Of a DNA stretch of 64,000 nucleotides, positions 58,908-64,000 are shown piece after piece. How positions within the stretch are numbered: the stretch's first letter is position 1; every line of letters begins with the position of its first letter. Position numbers and translations under genes: made by a program. Location of the stretch: positions 198,241 through 262,240 of the forward strand of contig NZ_JBGCBY010000010.1 in assembly GCF_041262165.1 (NCBI RefSeq), read 5' to 3'. The notes beneath the pieces were generated by a model. It saw only the letters and a program-made list of their open reading frames with translations, made no database searches and was not told where the DNA came from. This stretch comes from Streptacidiphilus sp041262165 (GTDB lineage: Bacteria > Actinomycetota > Actinomycetes > Streptomycetales > Streptomycetaceae).

Positions 58908-59585
58908 GTGGCAACCTACGTACTCATTCCTGGTGCCGACGGTCGCGCCTGGTACTGGCACCGGGTCGTGCCCGAGCTGCGCCGACGGGGACACGACGTG
59001 GTGGCCGTGGACCTGCCCGAGGGCAACTCGGCGGGGCTCGCCGAGTACGCGGACGCCGTGGTCCAGGCGATCGGCGACCGCAGCAGCGGCCTGATCCTGG
59101 TGGCCCAGTCGCTCGCCGGATTCACCGCGCCGCTGGTCTGCGAACGGGTGGCGGTCGACGAGTTGGTGCTGGTCAACGCCATGGTGCCGACCTACGGCGA
59201 GACAGCGGGCCAGTGGTGGGGCAACACCGGCCAGGCTGCGGCGCGCGCGGAGCGGGCCGAGCGTGAGGGACGCGGGCCGGACGCCGAGTTCGATCTGCGT
59301 GTCGACTTCTTCCACGATGTTCCGCCGGAGGTCACCGAGGAGGCACTGGCACCCGAGGTCTCCGGACCGTCGGATGCTCTGTTCACCGAACCATGGCCGT
59401 TGCGGGAGTGGCCGGACGTCCCCACGCGGTTCCTGCAGGGCCGCGACGACCGGTTCTTTCCGATCGAGTTCCAGCGCCGGATCGTGAAGGAGCGACTGGG
59501 AATCGCGGTGGAGGAGATGCCTGGCGGGCATCTCTCCGCCCTCAGCCGACCGGCCGAGCTGGCCGAGCTGATCTGCCGTCATTAG
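58908..59585 (+). CDS. Alpha/beta hydrolase
   Basis: 225 aa. VATYVLIPGADGRAWYWHRVVPELRRRGHDVVAVDLPEG, nucleophile elbow VAQSLAGF, later RFLQGRDDRFFP (acid) and GGHLSALSRP (His). The A-x-S-x-A elbow and size resemble the MenH/hydroxynitrile-lyase/salicylate-esterase group. GTG at 58908 follows AAGGAG by 6 to 7 bases. Substrate unknown. Confidence 0.82.
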   Translation: MATYVLIPGADGRAWYWHRVVPELRRRGHDVVAVDLPEGNSAGLAEYADAVVQAIGDRSSGLILVAQSLAGFTAPLVCERVAVDELVLVNAMVPTYGETAGQWWGNTGQAAARAERAEREGRGPDAEFDLRVDFFHDVPPEVTEEALAPEVSGPSDALFTEPWPLREWPDVPTRFLQGRDDRFFPIEFQRRIVKERLGIAVEEMPGGHLSALSRPAELAELICRH

Positions 59586-59687
59586 AGCCGAGGGCGTCCT
59601 CCTCTGCCCCCTTGTGCATGTACGGTCATTGGGTGCAAGGTCCTCCGAGTACCGAGTTCGCAGTCACGACCGGTGGGAGGCAGTCGG

Positions 59688-61433
59688 ATGGGCGCGTTGG
59701 GTCTGGTGCGCAAGCTCGGGGTGCTCGGCGCGGCCGCCGTGCTTCTCGCGACGGCACTCGGTGCGGGGGCGGCCCGGGCCGACGGTGCTCCGATCGAGAC
59801 CGGCTACCAGAACCCGGTCACCGCCCTGCCTCCGGTCAGCCGCCCGGACACGCCGCACTGCACCGTCACCGTCATGCAGAACGACTTCGCCAACACGATC
59901 AGCTCTCCGCCCTACACCGGCACCGTCACCCCGCCCGCAGGGTGCGCGGGCCCGTGGAACAAGGTGGTCCTCGACTGGTCGGGCAGCGTCCAGGGACGGC
60001 AGTACGACCGGCTGGCCGCCGTCTGGATCGGCGGGGCAGAAGTACTGCGCACCAGCACCCCGGAACCCACCGCCGCCGGGATCAGCTGGCACCTGGAGAA
60101 GGACGTCAGCGGCTTCATCCCGCTGCTGCGCGACAGCCAGCCGCTGGCGGTGTCGCTGGCCAACGTGGTGAACGCGACCTACACCGGCGTCTACCACATG
60201 ACGTTGAGCCTGACCTACTACCAGGCCGACCGGCACCATCCGGCCGCCCGCACCGCCGACCAGGTGGTACCGCTCTCCTCGGATCCGACCGGAGCCGGTT
60301 GGTACTACCTCAACCCCGGCCAGTCCGCGGCCAGGACGGTGACCCTGCCCCGTAACCTCACCCGGGTGCGGATGGAGGTCTACGCCCGCGGCGGTGGATG
60401 CGACGAGCAGTGGTTCGACTCGGTCCCGTCCGACCTGGCCGCCAAGTACCCCGACTACCTCTGCGGCGGCGGACCCTACCGCGAGGTGCAGGTCGCCGTG
60501 GACGGCAGGCCGGCCGGGATCGCCCAGCCCTACCCGGTCGTCTACTCCGGCGGCATCGTGCCGACGCTGTGGCGGCCGATCCCGGCGGTCGACCAGTTCG
60601 TCACCCAGGCGTACGACATCGACCTCACCCCCTTCGCCGGAGCGCTGGTCGACGGCAAGCCGCACACCTTCACCATCACCCCCTACGGAGCCGCCGACGG
60701 CTGGACCGTCGACGGGACGCTCTTCCTCGACACCGACCACGGCGCGGCCAGCACCCACGGCGCGCTGACCGGCGACACGCTCTCGGTGAGCCCGACCGTC
60801 ACCACCACCGAGACCCCCGGCAGCGGGAGCAGCGCCGGCACCACCACCGTCGGCGTCACCGCCCACCGCGACTGGAGGACCGCCGGCTGGCTGCAGACCT
60901 CCCAGGGCAGGATCACCACGACGGTGTCCCAGCACGCCGTCTACGCGAACACCGATGCGGTGTCCTCCGGCGGCCAGCGGCAGGTGATGACCCAGCAGCA
61001 GTACGGCGCCACGACCGTGACGACGACCCGCGGCGACGGTCGTCCGGTCAGCCTGCGCCACGCCTGGTCGTACCCGATCACCGTGGACTCCGACGTCCCG
61101 CTGTTCACCGACGGGAACAACTACTCGCTCGCGGCGACGGTCTCCCAGGGCCGGATACTGCTCGACAGCATCCGCGAGGGCGACCACTGGCGGCCCACCG
61201 CCGTCACCGACGACCACGTCGACGCCACCGGTGTGCTCGCCCGCAGCGCGGGCGTGATCACGGCCGCCGACGGGACCGGCTCCGAGCACTACCTGGGGAC
61301 CACGGACAGCGGCGCCTGCTACGACCGGAGCATCGAGGCGGCGCACGGCTATGTGACGTCCGACCGGCAGTGGTCCTGCGGCTGGGGCGCTCTCTCCGGG
61401 GTCGCGGCCGGACCGGACCGACCCGGCGCGTGA
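59688..61433 (+). CDS. Secreted PNGase A-like amidase domain protein
   Basis: 581 aa. Signal peptide cut near ARADG (about residue 34). Then PVSRPDTPHCTVTVMQNDFANT, WNKVVLDWSGSVQGRQYDRLAAVWIGGAEVLRTSTPEPT, GISWHLEKDVSGFIPLL and YTGVYHMTLSLTYY match the plant peptide-N-glycosidase A (PNGase A) fold of two beta-sandwich domains. Members in bacteria are usually of unknown activity; deglycosylation of asparagine-linked glycans is inferred. ATG at 59688 has GGGAGG seven bases upstream. Confidence 0.75.
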   Translation: MGALGLVRKLGVLGAAAVLLATALGAGAARADGAPIETGYQNPVTALPPVSRPDTPHCTVTVMQNDFANTISSPPYTGTVTPPAGCAGPWNKVVLDWSGSVQGRQYDRLAAVWIGGAEVLRTSTPEPTAAGISWHLEKDVSGFIPLLRDSQPLAVSLANVVNATYTGVYHMTLSLTYYQADRHHPAARTADQVVPLSSDPTGAGWYYLNPGQSAARTVTLPRNLTRVRMEVYARGGGCDEQWFDSVPSDLAAKYPDYLCGGGPYREVQVAVDGRPAGIAQPYPVVYSGGIVPTLWRPIPAVDQFVTQAYDIDLTPFAGALVDGKPHTFTITPYGAADGWTVDGTLFLDTDHGAASTHGALTGDTLSVSPTVTTTETPGSGSSAGTTTVGVTAHRDWRTAGWLQTSQGRITTTVSQHAVYANTDAVSSGGQRQVMTQQQYGATTVTTTRGDGRPVSLRHAWSYPITVDSDVPLFTDGNNYSLAATVSQGRILLDSIREGDHWRPTAVTDDHVDATGVLARSAGVITAADGTGSEHYLGTTDSGACYDRSIEAAHGYVTSDRQWSCGWGALSGVAAGPDRPGA

Positions 61434-61451
61434 GCCCGGGGCGGGCACGGG

Positions 61452-62228
61452 TCAGAAGTTCCGCGCGCCCCGCGCCGACAGGTAGCGGATCGGGTCGACG
61501 ACGGCCCCGTACTCGTCGATGGTGCGGATCTCGAAGTGGAGATGCGGCCCCGTGGTGTTGCCGGTGTTCCCCGACAGGCCGACGCACTGACCCGCCGTCA
61601 CCGGCTGCCCCTCCCCCACCCGGATCACGGACATGTGCGCGTACAGGGCGAACTGCCCGCCCAGCAGCCGCAGCACGACCATCCGTCCGTAGGCTCCGCC
61701 GTACCGTGCGGTCTCGACCACCGCGGACCCGACCGCCAGCAGCGGTGTGCCCACGTCCACGGCGAAGTCCACACCAGTGTGGTAGCCCGCGGCGTACTCG
61801 GAGTCGGGGACGCCGAACGGCTGGCTGATCGCGGCGCCGGGGGCCGGGGCGTACCAGGACGGGGCGGCAGGTCGGGCCGGTCGAGCGGCCCGCACCGGCA
61901 CGCTGTCCTGGCTGAACCGGACGCTGTAGTGCGCGTTGAACCGGGCGAACCCCGGGTGCACCGGGTGGAACTTCGGGAGAGCCGGCGCCGCCGGTCGGGC
62001 CGGGGCTCGCGCGTGTCCCGATCCGAGGACCGGGCGCTCGGGGCCCGCTGGGTGAGCCGCCTGCGGCACGACGGCGGCCGGGAGCAGCGCGCCGAAGGTG
62101 GCGGCGAGAAGCGTCCGCCAACCGATCCCGGACCTGCGGCGCCGGGCCACCCGCCGGACAGGCCGGCGCCCGTCGTCAGCGACGCGCTTGGCGACGGGAC
62201 GTTCGAGGGCGGGACGTTGAAACAGCAT
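61452..62228 (-). CDS. Secreted M23-family metallopeptidase (wall endopeptidase)
   Basis: 258 aa. After an Arg-rich N-terminus and hydrophobic segment (WRTLLAATFGALLPAAVV) the LytM/M23 domain occupies residues about 130-258: ISQPFGVPD, YHTGVDFAVDVGTPLLAVG (first His/Asp ligands), ALYAHMSVIRVGEGQPV and GNTTGPHLHFEIR (HLH ligands). It hydrolyses peptide cross-links in peptidoglycan. ATG at 62228 is chosen; longer starts add disordered residues. Convergent with the PNGase A-like gene. Confidence 0.85.
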   Translation of the reverse strand: MLFQRPALERPVAKRVADDGRRPVRRVARRRRSGIGWRTLLAATFGALLPAAVVPQAAHPAGPERPVLGSGHARAPARPAAPALPKFHPVHPGFARFNAHYSVRFSQDSVPVRAARPARPAAPSWYAPAPGAAISQPFGVPDSEYAAGYHTGVDFAVDVGTPLLAVGSAVVETARYGGAYGRMVVLRLLGGQFALYAHMSVIRVGEGQPVTAGQCVGLSGNTGNTTGPHLHFEIRTIDEYGAVVDPIRYLSARGARNF

Positions 62229-62675
62229 GGGAGGGCAGGCACCTCGCGGACGAGCCGGAGTCAGCTGTCCACGCCGACCTCTGACCACCCGAAGGCTAGG
62301 GACGCGCGACGGCGGGCAGCGCACGCCGCTCGGGAAGGCGGGCCATTCGGACGAACGCGCTGACCCTTCCGGCGGACGGCATCCACCGACGGCCCCCGGC
62401 CAGGCCGGGTCCGGGCGACGGTCGCCGCGGGCGGCTGCCGGCGGCTGCGGGCGCGAAGCTGCCGGGCGGCAGGCCGCCATTCCCGTGACTTCGCAGGGCA
62501 GAGAACGCCGGGGTGCGTGCGCGGCCCGAGCGCTCACCCGTATCGTGGGCGTTCGCGCCGTAGGGAAAGCCGCGCCGGGCGGTCCATCCGACAGGAACTG
62601 TCCAGTGGCAGGTCGCCTGCTGCGCTGCCACCGGCCTCCACGCCGCAGTCCTTCCTGCCACGAATCGGACTACAT
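62229..62675. other. 447-bp intergenic region between M23 gene and the acidic-tail gene
   Basis: Divergent promoters must lie here. I see no gene, no long palindrome and no copy of the dispersed elements, only GC-rich imperfect repeats around 62410-62480. Confidence 0.4.
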
Positions 62676-64000
62676 ATGACCGCGCTCCACCTGCCCAGTA
62701 CCGACGAGACCTCCCCGTCTACCGCAGCCGTAGCGGATGGTGACTCTCAGCCAGGCGTCCGCGAGGATCTGCTGAGCTACGCCTCGCTCGGCGGCTTCAC
62801 ACTGACCGCCGAGACCCACGCCTGGTACGCGGCCGTCGACACCATCGGCAGCCCCGAAGACGCCCGCGCCGCCTCGACCGTCCTCGCCGAGCTGCGCGGT
62901 CGCGACCTTCCCGCGGCCCGCGCTGCCGCGGTTCGGCTGCTCGCTGAGACGACGCTCGGTGAGCTGGACAGCGTCGCCACCGTCACCCGGGCGGTCGCGC
63001 TGCTGCTCCGTGTCCGGACGACCCTCGCGACGCTGACCCCCGCGGTCTACGAGGCCGAGGACCTGGACGGCCTCGTCGCGGCCACGGAGAGCGGCAAGTC
63101 GCGCAAGGCGCGGGGGGTGAAGCTCTCCTGGGGACGACGTCTCACTCTCGGCTCGGCGGCTCGCGGCCTGGCCGCGTCCAAGCGGATCCGACGGGCGGCG
63201 CTGCATGCCGCGCTGGCGTCGGCGGCGAGGGAGCGTGCCGACTGGGCGGCGCTCGCGCCGTCCGGCGCGGGCCCTGCACTGCCTGCCGACGACACCATCC
63301 TGGACGACGCCGCCCAGGCCATCGACGCCGCGGCGTCCGGGCTGCGGGAGCTCGGCCGGCTCCTGCCGGAGCGCAACCCCGCTGCGCTTCCCTTCGAGGA
63401 ACTGGTGGACCTCCTCGACCGCCTCGCCGCGGACGAGGGAACGCTCTACCGGCTGCCCACGCTCCGGACGCTGCGCACGGGTCTTGAGGAGCAGGGCTTC
63501 GAGGGCCTGCTGAAGGAGCTGACCACGCGGCAGGCCGACAGCGAGGCGGTGGCCGACACCTGCGACCGGCTCTTCCCGGACGAGACGGACGTACGGCAGG
63601 CGCTGGTCCCCGAACCGCGGGACGGCGCTGCCGCCACGGTCGAGATCGAGGCGGCTCCCGCCGCAGAGGTCGAGATCGAGGCGGAGCCCGAGGTCGCGGT
63701 CGAGGCAGAGGTCGCGGTCGCGGTCGCGGTCGCGGTCGCGGCTGAGGCTGAGATCGAAGCTGAGACTGAGGTCGAGGCCGAGCCTGAGGTCGACACCGAT
63801 GTCTCGGTCGAAGCTGAGGTAGAGGCTGAGCCCATCGCCGACGTCGAGGTGGAGCCCGAGGCAAAGGCTGAGGTTGTCCCCGACGTCTCGGTCGAAGCAG
63901 AGCCGGAGGCTGAGCCCACTGCAGAGGTCGAGGCCAAGCCCGTCGCAGACGTCGTGGTCGAGCCAGCAGTCGAGGCAGAGGCCGAGGTCATCGCCGACGT
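62676..64000 (+). CDS. Protein of unknown function with long acidic Val/Glu/Ala-repeat tail (partial, runs off the window)
   Basis: The first 441 codons are open to the window edge. Residues about 28-300 are helical: DLLSYASLGGFTLTAETHAWY, AASTVLAELRGRDLPAAR, RAVALLLRVRTTLATLTP, then KLSWGRRLTLGSAARGLAASKRIRR and LLPERNPAALPFEELVDLLDRL. From about residue 325 the sequence becomes a repetitive acidic tail of EVE, EAE, VAV and ADV units with only one later run of other residues, still continuing at the end. I do not recognise the family. No signal peptide or membrane segment is seen. ATG at 62676 is the only sensible start; the ribosome-binding site is weak. Confidence 0.7.
   Translation, partial: MTALHLPSTDETSPSTAAVADGDSQPGVREDLLSYASLGGFTLTAETHAWYAAVDTIGSPEDARAASTVLAELRGRDLPAARAAAVRLLAETTLGELDSVATVTRAVALLLRVRTTLATLTPAVYEAEDLDGLVAATESGKSRKARGVKLSWGRRLTLGSAARGLAASKRIRRAALHAALASAARERADWAALAPSGAGPALPADDTILDDAAQAIDAAASGLRELGRLLPERNPAALPFEELVDLLDRLAADEGTLYRLPTLRTLRTGLEEQGFEGLLKELTTRQADSEAVADTCDRLFPDETDVRQALVPEPRDGAAATVEIEAAPAAEVEIEAEPEVAVEAEVAVAVAVAVAAEAEIEAETEVEAEPEVDTDVSVEAEVEAEPIADVEVEPEAKAEVVPDVSVEAEPEAEPTAEVEAKPVADVVVEPAVEAEAEVIAD

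Noticed and set aside
62229..62537. 103-residue N-terminal extension of the M23 peptidase
   Set aside because: It would place the signal peptide in the middle of the protein; the ATG at 62228 gives a normal secreted layout.
9..64000. Many long opposite-strand and alternate-frame open frames rich in Arg, Pro and Gly
   Set aside because: They are expected by chance in DNA of this GC content and mirror the third-position bias of real genes; none has a recognisable domain.

Overview
The window is high-GC actinomycete chromosome, most likely from the Streptomycetaceae (Streptomyces, Kitasatospora or Streptacidiphilus). The reasons are strong GC bias at third codon positions, frequent GTG/TTG starts, 4-bp GTGA/ATGA gene overlaps, a complete conservon, tandem GAF-ANTAR proteins, an SCO2400-like zinc-ribbon protein, and many secreted hydrolases with long Ala-rich signal peptides. 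I saw no tRNA, rRNA, CRISPR array, prophage or transposase gene.

Layout. 0-2.5 kb: secreted GH59-like galactosidase with a ricin lectin tail. 2.7-9.9 kb: a tightly coupled ebo-type operon (cyclitol-phosphate synthase, UbiA-like prenyltransferase, TIM-barrel protein fused to EboA, TatD-like EboB, EboE, phosphodiesterase EboF). In it an inositol-phosphate synthase takes the place usually held by the dehydroquinate-synthase-like EboD. 9.9-12.5 kb: quinone-oxidoreductase-like protein, a small protein and a secreted HEYAE-motif protein. 12.7-14.8 kb: an overlapping trio of membrane protein with a Gly/Ser/Cys-repeat tail, DUF692/MNIO iron oxidase and small partner, the best candidate here for an undescribed peptide-modification system. 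15-20.3 kb: flavin oxidoreductase between two matching palindromes, then conservon cvnABCD ending in a StyA-type flavin monooxygenase. 20.5-24.8 kb: lytic transglycosylase, STAS protein, orphan winged-helix regulator, and a metallo-hydrolase/MarR pair. 24.9-25.8 kb: methyltransferase pseudogene broken by a 219-bp inverted-repeat element and two frameshifts. 25.9-31.9 kb: S53 peptidase, PPOX-fold protein and GH74-CBM2 xyloglucanase. 32-47.3 kb: phosphoketolase, Mg2+ P-type ATPase, DevS/DevR-like two-component pair, and a five-gene slipin-arcDABC arginine deiminase operon. This set fits energy and ion homeostasis under low oxygen. 47.7-50.6 kb: two GAF-ANTAR proteins and a membrane fatty-acid desaturase. 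50.7-64 kb: SCO2400-like protein, gamma-glutamyltransferase between two mycothiol-dependent-isomerase-fold proteins, DUF574 methyltransferase, a self-contained HTH/membrane protein/dehydrogenase operon, diiron MBL protein, alpha/beta hydrolase, PNGase A-like secreted protein, M23 peptidase, and an unfinished gene with a long acidic repeat tail.

A family of dispersed palindromic elements is scattered through the window at 11.3, 20.3, 22.7, 39.1 and 50.6 kb, with a possible fragment at 47.5 kb. They are about 126-191 bp, with near-perfect outer arms and a shared core, and almost always begin at or just after a stop codon, often between convergent genes.

Functions are inferred from protein motifs and gene order only; no database search was run.
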